Positions 7,077-14,801 of a stretch of 33,929 nt of DNA are shown here, piece by piece (within the stretch, counting starts at the first letter, position 1; the number at the start of each line of letters is the position of its first letter). The DNA is from Pseudobutyrivibrio sp. MD2005 (GTDB taxonomy: Bacteria > Bacillota > Clostridia > Lachnospirales > Lachnospiraceae). Location: NCBI RefSeq assembly GCF_000621865.1, contig NZ_JHXE01000024.1, forward strand, positions 1 through 33,929, given 5' to 3'. Both the position numbers and the translations under genes were made by a program. Under the pieces are notes generated by a model. It made no database searches. It saw nothing but the letters and a program-made list of their open reading frames with translations, and was not told where the DNA came from.

Positions 7077-8624
7077 ATGAAAAAACTATTAGCAACGATG
7101 CTTGCATTAACAATATCGTTATCAGGCTTTATCGGCTGCGGAGCGCAAAATAAGGATAGTGCCATAAATGATGGGAAAAAGACTTTTATACTTGGAGACA
7201 CAACTTTTAATGCAGAAAATGAAGAGGCGACTATCAATCCACATGATACATATTGTGGTTGGGCATGCATTAGATATGGTGTTGGCGAGACACTTTTCAA
7301 GTTTAATGACAACATGGAACTAGAACCATGGGTGGCAGATTCATATGAGAATGTAGATGATTTAACTTGGAAGATTACCCTTAAGGATGGAGTGACATTT
7401 TCAAATGGAAAGCCATGTGATGCAGAAGCTGTAAAAGCTTGTATTGAGGATTTGATAGCGGTACATGAAAGAGCTGCGGGAGACCTTGCAATTGATTCGA
7501 TTGAGGCGGATGATTTAACTCTTACAATTAAAACAACTACTCCAAAGCCAACATTGATAAACTACTTATGTGACCCATACGGATGTATTATTGATGTTTC
7601 AGAAACAACTGATGATGGCATTGTAGTAGGTACAGGTCCATTTGTTGCAACTGAACTTGTTACAGATGATCATTTAAATTTAGTTAAAAATGACAACTAT
7701 TGGAATGGCGATGTAAAAATAGATGAGGTTACTGTACTTACCATATCTGATGGCGACACTCTTGCAATGTCACTGCAAAATGGCGACATCGATGCTGCGT
7801 ACGGAATGGCCTATGCATCTTATCCACTCTTTGAAAATGAAGATTATGGATTTACAAGTGCTGCAACAAGCCGCGCTTTTTATCTGCAAATGAATTATAA
7901 TTCTGAAATAATTAATGATCCTGCAGTGCGCGAAGCAATTGCTTTAGGAATTGATAAGGAGTCCTTCGTAAATACGTTATTATCAGGATATGGATATGTT
8001 GGAAATGGTGCATTCCCAGATACATTTCCTTTCGGAAAAGGCATTGAAGGTAAGAGTTATGATCCTGAAAAAGCAAAAGAAATCCTAGAAAATGCAGGAT
8101 GGACTGATACAGATGGAGATGGAATCAGAGAAAAAGACGGAAAGAAGTTAACAATTAATTGGGTGTCATATCCAAGCCGTCAAGAACTGCCACTTCTAGC
8201 TGAAAGCGCTCAGGCTACATTAAAAGATATAGGAATTGATGTGCAGTTAAATATCACTGCTGATCATGGCACAATTGTTGCAGAAAAGGAAGGTTGGGAT
8301 GTATATGCAGCAGCATTTGTTACTGCAGGAATCGGAGATCCGATGTATTTCTTTAGTACACATTGCCTTAGCGATTCAACAAAGAATAGAGGAAGCTATT
8401 CTAACGAAGAATTAGAAAAACTGGCTACAGAAATGAATAGCACATTTGATGTTAGTAAGAGAAATGAGCTGGCAATTCAGATGCAGCAGCAGATACTTGA
8501 TGATGATGCATTCGTATTTTGCTCGTTCTTACGCATGAGCATGATTTACAAAGCTAATGTTACAGGTCTCACAGCTCATGCTTGTGATTACTATGAGTTA
8601 ACAGCAGATTTAGATATAAATTAA
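7077..8624 (+). CDS. Extracellular solute-binding lipoprotein, family 5 (NikA/DppA-like)
   Basis: Substrate receptor of the importer (515 aa). The lipoprotein signal MKKLLATMLALTISLSGFIGC ends in a lipobox with lipidated Cys21. The body follows the family 5 plan: YGVGETLFKF, LEPWVADSYENVDDLTWKITLKDGV (early lobe), the AVREAIALGIDK segment and SYDPEKAKEILENAGW in the middle. The text most resembles the NikA-like branch of this family as I remember it (inference). RBS AGGAGGA precedes ATG. It follows the permeases by 18 nt. Nickel, a nickel-histidine complex or a metallophore are the leading substrate guesses; a peptide remains possible. Confidence 0.88.
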   Translation: MKKLLATMLALTISLSGFIGCGAQNKDSAINDGKKTFILGDTTFNAENEEATINPHDTYCGWACIRYGVGETLFKFNDNMELEPWVADSYENVDDLTWKITLKDGVTFSNGKPCDAEAVKACIEDLIAVHERAAGDLAIDSIEADDLTLTIKTTTPKPTLINYLCDPYGCIIDVSETTDDGIVVGTGPFVATELVTDDHLNLVKNDNYWNGDVKIDEVTVLTISDGDTLAMSLQNGDIDAAYGMAYASYPLFENEDYGFTSAATSRAFYLQMNYNSEIINDPAVREAIALGIDKESFVNTLLSGYGYVGNGAFPDTFPFGKGIEGKSYDPEKAKEILENAGWTDTDGDGIREKDGKKLTINWVSYPSRQELPLLAESAQATLKDIGIDVQLNITADHGTIVAEKEGWDVYAAAFVTAGIGDPMYFFSTHCLSDSTKNRGSYSNEELEKLATEMNSTFDVSKRNELAIQMQQQILDDDAFVFCSFLRMSMIYKANVTGLTAHACDYYELTADLDIN

Positions 8625-8643
8625 AATTAGGAGAGCTTACATT

Positions 8644-9450
8644 ATGGCAGACACTATTTTTAAATATGATTCGATAAGCATAGAATATGAAGGAAAAGTG
8701 GCAGTCAGTAATGTAAGCTTTTCTTTGGATAAAGGGAGAATACTTGCTTTAGTTGGAGAATCAGGAAGTGGTAAAACCACCATAATAAAATCAGTTATGG
8801 GGATTTTAAACCCCGATGCCACTATTAAAAACGGGCATATAGTATTTGAAAATGAAAATCTGTTGGAGAAAAACGAAAAACAGTTAAGAGCCATAAGGGG
8901 AAAGAAAATTGGAATGATTTTTCAAGATTCCCTTGGGGCATTCTGCCCTATTAGGACAATCGGCCAACAAATAATTGAGGCAGTGAAGGCTCATTATAAA
9001 AAGGATAAAAATGAAATAAAGCAGGAGGCATTAGCATTATTTGATAAACTGAATCTAAATGATCCTGAAAAACTTTGGAAAAGTTATCCTTTTGAGTTAT
9101 CAGGAGGAATGAATCAAAGAGTTGGGATTGCTATTGCCATGTTATTAAATCCAACACTTTTATTAGCAGATGAACCAACAAGTGCTATCGATGAAAATGC
9201 AAAGAAAATGGTGCTTGCCGAATTAAAGAGAATAAGAGATTCTTACGGAACTTCAATAATAATAGTTACACATGATATGACTGTGGTATCTGAAATAGCT
9301 GACGAAGTGATTGTTTTAAAAGATGGAAAAGTCGTAGAACAGGGAATTAAAAATCAGGTATTGGAAAATCCTAAAGCAGAATATACGAGACAGTTAATAG
9401 AAGCTGTTCCTACTAGCAGGAGTGAAGAATGGAAGCTATCATTAGTTTAA
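8644..9450 (+). CDS. ABC importer ATPase, NikD/DppD/OppD type
   Basis: First nucleotide-binding subunit (268 aa), on the cytoplasmic membrane face. Walker A GESGSGKT (38-45), Q-loop FQDSLGAF (93-100), signature LSGGMNQ (152-158), Walker B LLLADEP (172-178) and the H-loop in IIVTHDMT are all intact. The C-terminus is shorter than that of peptide-importer OppD proteins, with no Cys-rich FeS-type extension, as in NikD. The last 22 nt overlap the second ATPase gene. Confidence 0.93.
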   Translation: MADTIFKYDSISIEYEGKVAVSNVSFSLDKGRILALVGESGSGKTTIIKSVMGILNPDATIKNGHIVFENENLLEKNEKQLRAIRGKKIGMIFQDSLGAFCPIRTIGQQIIEAVKAHYKKDKNEIKQEALALFDKLNLNDPEKLWKSYPFELSGGMNQRVGIAIAMLLNPTLLLADEPTSAIDENAKKMVLAELKRIRDSYGTSIIIVTHDMTVVSEIADEVIVLKDGKVVEQGIKNQVLENPKAEYTRQLIEAVPTSRSEEWKLSLV

Positions 9451-10097
9451 AAGATGTATGCAAGGAATATACGCGAAATTCAAAAGTTACAACCGAGGCT
9501 TTGCAGGATATATCATTTGATGTTTTTAAAGGTGAGACTTTGGGCATCGTGGGAGAGTCCGGAAGTGGAAAAAGCACATTGGCCCAGATATTAGTGGGCC
9601 TGCTAGATGCTTCAAAGGGAACAGTTAAACGCAAAGGCTCTATTCAAATGGTTTTTCAAAATCCTGTTGAATCCTTTAATCCAAGACGAACTCTAGAATA
9701 TAGTGTTGGCGAATACCTAAAAAACAAAGGAATAGATAAAAAAGATATCCAAAAGAAGGTTGCGAAAACTTTTACTTTGTGTGGTCTTAAGCCTGAGCTT
9801 GCAAAGAAATATCCTCATCAGGTCAGCGGAGGGCAATGTCAACGTGCCGCTATTGCCAGGGCTCTTATTGCCGAGCCAGATATACTAATTTGCGATGAAG
9901 CAACAAGCTCACTGGATGTAACTGTTCAAAAACAAATAATCGATTTACTTGATGAATTGAATGATAACGAAGGGCTTACAATAATCTTTATAAGCCACGA
10001 TTTATCGTTGGTTGAAATGTTTTGCGAAAGAGCTATTATTATAAAAGCAGGCAGATTAAGCAAAATATATGAGAAGAAAACCAATTATATTGGTTAG
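9429..10097 (+). CDS. ABC importer ATPase, NikE/DppF/OppF type
   Basis: Second nucleotide-binding subunit (222 aa, somewhat short; the C-terminal regulatory tail of DppF/OppF is missing, as in compact NikE forms). Walker A GESGSGKS (42-49), signature VSGGQCQR (132-139), Walker B DILICDEATS (151-160) and H-loop FISHDLS are intact. The gene starts inside the preceding one, 22 nt before its stop codon, with AGGAG at 9418-9422 as ribosome site. A methyltransferase gene follows 20 nt later. Confidence 0.92.
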   Translation: MEAIISLKDVCKEYTRNSKVTTEALQDISFDVFKGETLGIVGESGSGKSTLAQILVGLLDASKGTVKRKGSIQMVFQNPVESFNPRRTLEYSVGEYLKNKGIDKKDIQKKVAKTFTLCGLKPELAKKYPHQVSGGQCQRAAIARALIAEPDILICDEATSSLDVTVQKQIIDLLDELNDNEGLTIIFISHDLSLVEMFCERAIIIKAGRLSKIYEKKTNYIG

Positions 10098-10117
10098 ATT
10101 AGAAAAGGAATTTATAA

Positions 10118-10879
10118 ATGGGAGAATTACGCCATATCGCTTTCGAAGATGAAGCAAATGATATAAAAGACAAAGTAGAAAATTATTGGGCGAAACGAGC
10201 TGAATCTTTTTTTACACTTAGACATGACGAAATAGAGAGTGAAAAATCTAAAAGATGGCTAGATGAAATTCAAAAAAATATTCCGCAAAGCAAACATCTA
10301 AAAATATTGGATGTAGGCTGTGGAACGGGCTATTTTGAAGTGATTTTAGGCAAGCTTGGGCATAATGTTACCGGGATAGATTTAACAGAAGAAATGATTC
10401 AAAAGGCGAATGAAATGATTCGTATATACGAATTGGACTCGAAGAATGTTAAAGCAATGGTAGGCGATGCAGAGCAGCCAGAATTTGAGGATGACACCTT
10501 TGATGTGGTCATAACAAGAAATCTTACCTGGACATTACCTCATCCTATTGAGGCATATAAGCAATGGTATAGGGTACTAAAGCAAGGCGGAGTACTACTA
10601 AATTTCGATGCAGAATATGCTAAAGGGGCACATAATCTGAAAAGCTCGGAGAATGTAGCACATAAAGATATTTCTGATAGTCTAAAAGACGAATGTCACA
10701 AAATATATCATATGCTTACAATTAGTACACTTGATCGCCCTAAATGGGATAAGAATATTTTGGAAGAAATTGGTTTTTCGAAAGTAGATTACGACTGTGG
10801 CTTTGGGGATAGAATATTCAAAGAGAGAGACGAGTTTTACATACCTGATAAAATGTTCAGTTTAAGAGCTATAAAATAG
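10118..10879 (+). CDS. Class I SAM-dependent methyltransferase in the importer operon
   Basis: A cytoplasmic methyltransferase of unknown acceptor (253 aa). SAM-binding motif I is LDVGCGTG (64-71), followed by the acidic end of strand 2 in GIDLTEEMI (87-95), GDAEQPEFEDDTFDVVITRN (motif II/IV region, about 115-134) and the motif-VI-like GGVLLNF. The N-terminus YWAKRAESF is typical of the UbiE/Methyltransf_11-like group. It is embedded between the second ATPase and the LysR gene (20 nt and 10 nt gaps), so it should be produced with the importer. It may modify a metal chelator or a cofactor precursor; nothing in the sequence proves which. Confidence 0.85.
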   Translation: MGELRHIAFEDEANDIKDKVENYWAKRAESFFTLRHDEIESEKSKRWLDEIQKNIPQSKHLKILDVGCGTGYFEVILGKLGHNVTGIDLTEEMIQKANEMIRIYELDSKNVKAMVGDAEQPEFEDDTFDVVITRNLTWTLPHPIEAYKQWYRVLKQGGVLLNFDAEYAKGAHNLKSSENVAHKDISDSLKDECHKIYHMLTISTLDRPKWDKNILEEIGFSKVDYDCGFGDRIFKERDEFYIPDKMFSLRAIK

Positions 10880-10889
10880 AGGGACGATA

Positions 10890-11789
10890 ATGGAGATAAA
10901 ACAGCTAAAATATTTTGTTGTTGCTGCTGATATTGGTTCGTTTAGTGAAGCAGCGAAAATACTGTACACCACTCAATCTAGTGTAAGTAAAGTTATTGGG
11001 GCACTGGAGGAGGAATTGGGCTATTCGTTATTCAAAAGAGTAGGTAAGGGCATTGCTCTTACCGAAGAAGGTAGCCGTTTTCATATCAAGGCAAGTAAGC
11101 TAGTGGCTGATTTTCAAGAGTTAGAAAATGAAAGTCAGAAAGACACTAAAAACATGATTAAGATTAGTATGAATCATAGTTCGTGGCTTGCGAATTGCTT
11201 TTCTGATTTTTATGAATCTCATAAGGATGATAATAATTGTTACTGCATCCATGCAGACACCACTTCAAACATAATTAAACGAATCCGACTTATGGAAGAT
11301 GAGGTTGGATTTATCTACGTATTTCCTGAGACAAAGCTTCAATTTGAGTATGAGTTGAAAAAATATAATTTAAGATTTGAAAAATTAAAATCAGTAGACG
11401 GTATGATTTATTTTCAACCAGATGACAGTGTTAAGAATAATATATCTGTTGATAATGTACATGATTTGAAATTTATTCAGTCTGAGAGGGATGAGTATCT
11501 GCAATATGGGACTTGGTTTACGGAAGAGGGGGAAGAGGTAAACATAAAAGATGAGATTGCAGTAATTACAAACAGTGATTATGTTATGCATGCCCTTTTG
11601 GAAAGAAATGATTTGGCAAATCTAAGTGCGGATAGCTTTAATAGTTTTGACATGGGAATAAGGCCAGGACTCCGTTTAAAAAATTGCGGAGGTGTGATTG
11701 AATTTGGCGTTTTAAGCAATTTAGTAGGAAATATTTCTGAAGAATCTAAGGCATTTATCGATTTTATTAGGGAGGAACTACCATTATAA
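10890..11789 (+). CDS. LysR-family transcriptional regulator
   Basis: A 299-aa regulator with the LysR winged helix at the N-terminus (MEIKQLKYFVVAADIGSFSEAA, recognition helix around TTQSSVSKVIGALEEELG, residues 29-46) and a C-terminal effector-binding domain that is more divergent. It begins 10 nt behind the methyltransferase, unusual for LysR genes, which are more often divergent from their targets. The TATTC-N7-GAATA sites at 5201-5217 and 5264-5280 fit the T-N11-A pattern of the family, so autoregulation of the whole operon is plausible. No terminator is evident immediately after the stop. Confidence 0.9.
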   Translation: MEIKQLKYFVVAADIGSFSEAAKILYTTQSSVSKVIGALEEELGYSLFKRVGKGIALTEEGSRFHIKASKLVADFQELENESQKDTKNMIKISMNHSSWLANCFSDFYESHKDDNNCYCIHADTTSNIIKRIRLMEDEVGFIYVFPETKLQFEYELKKYNLRFEKLKSVDGMIYFQPDDSVKNNISVDNVHDLKFIQSERDEYLQYGTWFTEEGEEVNIKDEIAVITNSDYVMHALLERNDLANLSADSFNSFDMGIRPGLRLKNCGGVIEFGVLSNLVGNISEESKAFIDFIREELPL

Positions 11790-11912
11790 AATGTCCATAA
11801 AAAGGGTAATTTAGTGTGGTAATGTGCTAATGTGTTGAAAAATGGGGCTTTGTCGGCAAAAAAACTAGAAACAAAAAAATACAATTTTGTGAAAAAATTT
11901 TGAAAAAAACTA

Positions 11913-11941
11913 TTGCGTAATTTTGTATATCATGTTATATT
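11913..11941 (+). promoter_or_regulatory. Promoter of a candidate small RNA upstream of hypB
   Basis: TTGCGT (11913-11918), 17-bp spacer, TATATT (11936-11941). The region before it (11790-11912) is AT-rich with A-tracts and no gene. Transcription would begin near 11948. Confidence 0.5.
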
Positions 11942-11947
11942 CTTTAA

Positions 11948-12052
11948 CGTACTAGCGAAAAGCTAATACCAAATTTTTCATAACTCAGCGACCAAGGGCA
12001 ACTTTGGTCGCACTCCCCGAATATTCACCGACGTTTTTACGTCGGTTTTTTT
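11948..12052 (+). ncRNA. Candidate ~105-nt structured RNA (sRNA or hypB leader)
   Basis: Between the promoter at 11913-11941 and the terminator ending at 12052 lies a non-coding stretch that folds into three hairpins: TAGC/GCTA around GAAAA (11953-11965), GCGACCAAG/CTTTGGTCGC (11988-12011) and the terminator stem (12027-12046). The linker ACTCCCCGAA (about 12012-12021) between the last two stems is C-rich and unpaired, similar in kind to the UCCC motifs with which some Firmicute sRNAs contact ribosome binding sites. It does not match the riboswitch classes I can recall, including NiCo. It may instead be an attenuator leader of hypB. Confidence 0.45.
12027..12052 (+). terminator. Rho-independent terminator before hypB
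   Basis: ACCGACGT (12027-12034), TTTT loop, ACGTCGGT (12039-12046), running into seven T (12046-12052). It lies 49 nt before the hypB start. TATAAT boxes at 12055-12060 and 12066-12071 right behind it could serve a separate hypB promoter, though no good -35 box is seen. Confidence 0.85.
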
Positions 12053-12100
12053 GTTATAATACTGATATAATTGTAGTAGAAAATTGAGGAGAATGGATCA

Positions 12101-12769
12101 ATGGGTGAGGTTAAGGTAATTGAAATAGGTGAGAGTGTTTTTGCCGAGAATGATACTGCTGCAGAGAGTATCAGGAATCAGATGAAAAACCAGGGAACGT
12201 TTTTCTTGAACGTTATGTCTGGACCAGGCTCAGGCAAGACTACAACCCTATCAGCAATCATTAATAGGCTTAAGGGTAAATACAAAATTGGCGAGATGGA
12301 TGTTGATATAGAATCTAGCATTGATGCGCAACGCGTAGCTGATGCTACAGGGGTAGAGTCTATACAGATACATAACATGGGTTTATGTCACATCGATGCA
12401 GATATGACTAAACGAGCTCTAAAAGAGTATGACACTACAGATTTGGATTTGTTAATTCTGGAGAACATAGGCAATCTCGTGTGTCCGGCAGAGTTCGATG
12501 TTGGTGCTAACAAAAATCTTATGCTACTATCAGTCCCAGAGGGGGACGATAAGCCGCTTAAATATCCACTTATGTTTGAAGTAAGTGATGTGGTTTTGAT
12601 TAACAAGATAGATACACTAGACTACTTTGATTTCAGTAAAGAGAAAGTAACTGAGAGAATACTCAAGCTTAATCCTAATGCAAAGATTTTCTTTATCAGT
12701 GGAAAGACTGGTGAGGGATTAGATGAAGTAGTGGATTGGCTGGAAGAAGAGATTGCAGCAGTGAGGTAA
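12101..12769 (+). CDS. hypB: Hydrogenase nickel-incorporation GTPase HypB
   Basis: A GTPase that, with HypA, delivers Ni(II) into the active site of [NiFe] hydrogenase (222 aa). Walker A is GPGSGKTT (41-48); the metal site of the G domain is seen as GLCHIDAD with Cys96, His97 and Asp99; ENIGNLVCP (121-129) is a HypB signature with Cys128; NKID (168-171) is the guanine-specificity motif. It lacks both a His-rich stretch and the N-terminal CXXCGC site of the E. coli protein. RBS GAGGAGA precedes ATG. No hypA or other hyp gene is adjacent. The nickel-type importer just upstream suggests a shared nickel theme. Confidence 0.93.
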   Translation: MGEVKVIEIGESVFAENDTAAESIRNQMKNQGTFFLNVMSGPGSGKTTTLSAIINRLKGKYKIGEMDVDIESSIDAQRVADATGVESIQIHNMGLCHIDADMTKRALKEYDTTDLDLLILENIGNLVCPAEFDVGANKNLMLLSVPEGDDKPLKYPLMFEVSDVVLINKIDTLDYFDFSKEKVTERILKLNPNAKIFFISGKTGEGLDEVVDWLEEEIAAVR

Positions 12770-12813
12770 TGGCAGGTAGAATTGATTTTTTCTACATTTA
12801 AAAGTAATGACTA

Positions 12814-12842
12814 TTGTAAATAAGAATTAAATGTAGTATATT
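12814..12842 (+). promoter_or_regulatory. Promoter of the riboswitch-ribU unit
   Basis: TTGTAA (12814-12819), 17-bp spacer, TATATT (12837-12842); start near 12849, just ahead of the FMN aptamer. The spacer overlaps the right arm of a 10-bp inverted repeat, CTACATTTAA (12792-12801) and TTAAATGTAG (12827-12836). Confidence 0.6.
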
Positions 12843-12861
12843 GTACTCAATCAAATAGGAA

Positions 12862-12979
12862 ATCTTCAGGGCAAGGTGCGAAGGATATTCCTTCAATTCC
12901 TGACCGGCGGTAAAGTCCGCGAGCGTATTAGCTGAACTGGTGAGATTCCAGTACCGACAGTATAGTCTGGATGGAAGAA
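12862..12979 (+). promoter_or_regulatory. FMN riboswitch (RFN element)
   Basis: Classic RFN aptamer text: ATCTTCAGGGCAAGG at the 5' side, the CCTGACCGGCGGTAAAGTCC core (12899-12918), GCGAGC, the variable arm CTGAACTGG...CCAGTACCGACAG, and GGATGGAAGAAGAT at the 3' side, which re-pairs with the 5' ATCTTC as P1. FMN binding should favour the terminator at 13010-13035 and shut off ribU. Confidence 0.95.
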
Positions 12980-13009
12980 GATAGACATAAAATGTTTATT
13001 GGATGATAT

Positions 13010-13035
13010 GCCCTGAGTTAATCTCAGGGCTTTTT
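13010..13035 (+). terminator. Riboswitch-controlled terminator
   Basis: GCCCTGAG (13010-13017), TTAAT loop, CTCAGGGC (13023-13030), then five T. The terminator's GCCCTGA can also pair with the aptamer's TCAGGGC near 12865-12872, giving a plausible anti-terminator switch. Confidence 0.88.
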
Positions 13036-13099
13036 GATTGCATGCAATCAATTCCGAAGACTTCCTAAATCAAAAAAACTAATAGGAGGTCCATTGACT

Positions 13100-13741
13100 A
13101 TGGATACAACAAATTACACAGGAACAAATATGGGAGTGAAAAGAGTGAATGTAAGAAAAATGACAGTAACTGCGATGCTATCTGCCGTAGGCTTTGTATT
13201 AATGTATTTGGATTTGTCGGTCCCATTCGTACCATTCTTTTTAAAGCTTGATGTATCTGATTTACCAGCTTTATTGGCATCATTTTCACTTGGTCCAGTT
13301 TACGGTTTGTTAGTTAGCTTGATAAAGAATTTATTACATCTTCCAGTTACTCAGTCAGGCGGAATTGGAGAATTATCAAATTTTATTTTGTGCACTGCTC
13401 TTGTAGTACCAGCTGGAATTATATATCAGCTTAAAAAGACAAAGAAAAATGCAATCATTGCAGTTTTTGTTGGATTGCTAGTTATGACTATTATGTCATA
13501 TCCATCAAATGTATATGTTATTTATCCACTTTATTACAAGTTTATCATGCCAGAAGCAGCTATTATGGAAATCTATAAGGGCGTTGCTGATACATTTTTC
13601 CCATTTATGAACATAGACACAATGGCAAAAGGAATTTTATATTTCAATGTTCCATTCACATTTGTAAAAGATTTAATAACAGCATTAATTACTATCCTCA
13701 TTTATCAACCACTCAGACCACTCCTTAAAGGTAACAATTAA
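13100..13741 (+). CDS. ribU: Riboflavin ECF transporter S component RibU
   Basis: The membrane substrate-binding subunit that captures riboflavin for the shared ECF ATPase module (213 aa from ATG 13100). About six hydrophobic helices are seen. Features of RibU are the early LSAVGFVLMYLDLSVPFVPFFLKLDVSDLP text and the GGIGELSNF motif (about residues 92-100). AGGAGG at 13084-13089 supports the ATG at 13100; the in-frame TTG at 13094 is too close to the ribosome site, and the longer reading from 13034 runs back into the terminator. Controlled by the FMN riboswitch upstream. EcfAA'T genes are not in this window. Confidence 0.93.
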   Translation: MDTTNYTGTNMGVKRVNVRKMTVTAMLSAVGFVLMYLDLSVPFVPFFLKLDVSDLPALLASFSLGPVYGLLVSLIKNLLHLPVTQSGGIGELSNFILCTALVVPAGIIYQLKKTKKNAIIAVFVGLLVMTIMSYPSNVYVIYPLYYKFIMPEAAIMEIYKGVADTFFPFMNIDTMAKGILYFNVPFTFVKDLITALITILIYQPLRPLLKGNN

Positions 13742-13782
13742 CAAAACAGTTGGTTAAAACTCAGAATCTGGTAAAGTGGTTA

Positions 13783-13811
13783 TTGAAAATTCCATTAGAT
13801 TGAGGTAAAAT
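13783..13811 (+). promoter_or_regulatory. efp promoter
   Basis: TTGAAA (13783-13788), 17-bp spacer, TAAAAT (13806-13811). Start expected near 13818, giving an ~80-nt leader that contains a weak stem (GAGG...CCTC, about 13861-13877) and ends in AAGGAGG. Confidence 0.6.
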
Positions 13812-13899
13812 CATGTATACGAGTGGCTATATGCCAATGAAGAGGTAACATAGTTAGTATGAGGGCGTCAAGCCTCGTGCGTATAAGGAGGATTTTATA

Positions 13900-14457
13900 A
13901 TGATTACAGCCGGTGATTTTAGAAACGGTATGACAATCGAGATGGACAATCAGGTTTATCAGGTTATTGAATTTCAGCATGTAAAGCCAGGTAAGGGTGC
14001 AGCTTTCGTTCGTACTAAGCTTAAGAATATTAAGAACGGTGGTGTTACAGAAACATCTTTCCGTCCTACAGAGAAGTTCCCAGCAGCACGTATCGATCGT
14101 AAGGATATGCAGTATCTTTACAACGACGGTGAGCTTTACAACTTCATGGATGTTGAGACATATGATCAGGTTGCTCTTACAGCAGATCAGATTGGTGACG
14201 CTCTTAAGTTCGTTAAGGAGAATGAAATCGTTAAGATGCTTTCTCACAATGGTTCAATCTTCTCAGTTGAGCCACCAATGTTCGTAGAGCTTCAGATTAC
14301 AGATACAGAGCCAGGTTTCAAGGGTGATACAGCTACAGGTGCTACAAAGCCAGCTACAGTTGAAACAGGTGCTGTTGTTTACGTTCCACTTTTCGTAGAA
14401 AATGGTGAGACAATTAAGATTGATACTAGAACAGGAGAGTACCTCTCAAGGGTTTAA
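13900..14457 (+). CDS. efp: Translation elongation factor P
   Basis: Binds the ribosome between P and E sites and rescues stalling at polyproline stretches (185 aa, full length). The KOW-like domain I carries the tip sequence [10 protein letters not shown], with Lys32 at the position that is post-translationally modified in many bacteria. Domains II and III follow, ending in the conserved [11 protein letters not shown]. Codon use is more biased than in neighbouring genes (frequent CTT, CGT, AAG), fitting a highly expressed protein. RBS AAGGAGG. The 66-residue gene follows after 2 nt. Confidence 0.97.
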   Translation: MITAGDFRNGMTIEMDNQVYQVIEFQHVKPGKGAAFVRTKLKNIKNGGVTETSFRPTEKFPAARIDRKDMQYLYNDGELYNFMDVETYDQVALTADQIGDALKFVKENEIVKMLSHNGSIFSVEPPMFVELQITDTEPGFKGDTATGATKPATVETGAVVYVPLFVENGETIKIDTRTGEYLSRV

Positions 14458-14459
14458 TT

Positions 14460-14660
14460 ATGGATTATAGAGAATACCCGCTTTCAGAGCTTTTACAAAA
14501 TCGAAAAATATTTGCTGTATTTGACGAGGAGTTTCAGAAGGGAACTTGGCTAGATGCTACAGCTCTTCTTGGAAGCGAGAGCACGATTAATCAATTATAT
14601 CGAGACGGTACAGTACCTCGTGAGACTCTTGACTCAATCGTACAGAGACTCTCTAAATAA
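14460..14660 (+). CDS. Small conserved-looking protein co-transcribed with efp
   Basis: A 66-residue acidic, soluble protein I do not recognise. It starts 2 nt behind the efp stop and is closed by a strong terminator, so it must be made from the efp transcript. It has no membrane segment, signal or Cys. The C-terminal half (about TALLGSESTINQLYRDGTVPRETLDSIVQRLSK) looks helical. Full codon structure and position argue that it is real. Confidence 0.75.
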   Translation: MDYREYPLSELLQNRKIFAVFDEEFQKGTWLDATALLGSESTINQLYRDGTVPRETLDSIVQRLSK

Positions 14661-14672
14661 TTAGAATTTATC

Positions 14673-14705
14673 AAGGCCTTGGCGTTATTGCCAAGGTCTT
14701 TTTTT
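14673..14705 (+). terminator. Terminator of the efp unit
   Basis: AAGGCCTTGGC (14673-14683), GTTATT loop, GCCAAGGTCTT (14690-14700), one G-U pair, followed by a T-run to 14705. Confidence 0.92.
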
Positions 14706-14801
14706 AGTACAAAGTCCTAATGAGAAAAATTCACCGATTGTTCGCTAGTGTGGATAACTGATATTTGTTAATATAAAAGAGGAGTAAAAGGAGGGCTAGA
14801 C

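Noticed and set aside
5320-10097. Oligopeptide (Opp) or dipeptide (Dpp) importer
   Set aside because: Not excluded, but ranked second: the ATPases are of the compact NikD/NikE size, and hypB and a methyltransferase lie next to them rather than peptidases.
11948-12052. NiCo (czcD-type) riboswitch before hypB
   Set aside because: The conserved four-way-junction core that I would expect was not found; only simple consecutive hairpins are seen.
13795-14247. A 150-codon frame on the minus strand over efp
   Set aside because: It is antisense to a perfectly conserved EF-P gene whose biased codons create open antisense frames; no promoter or ribosome site on that strand.
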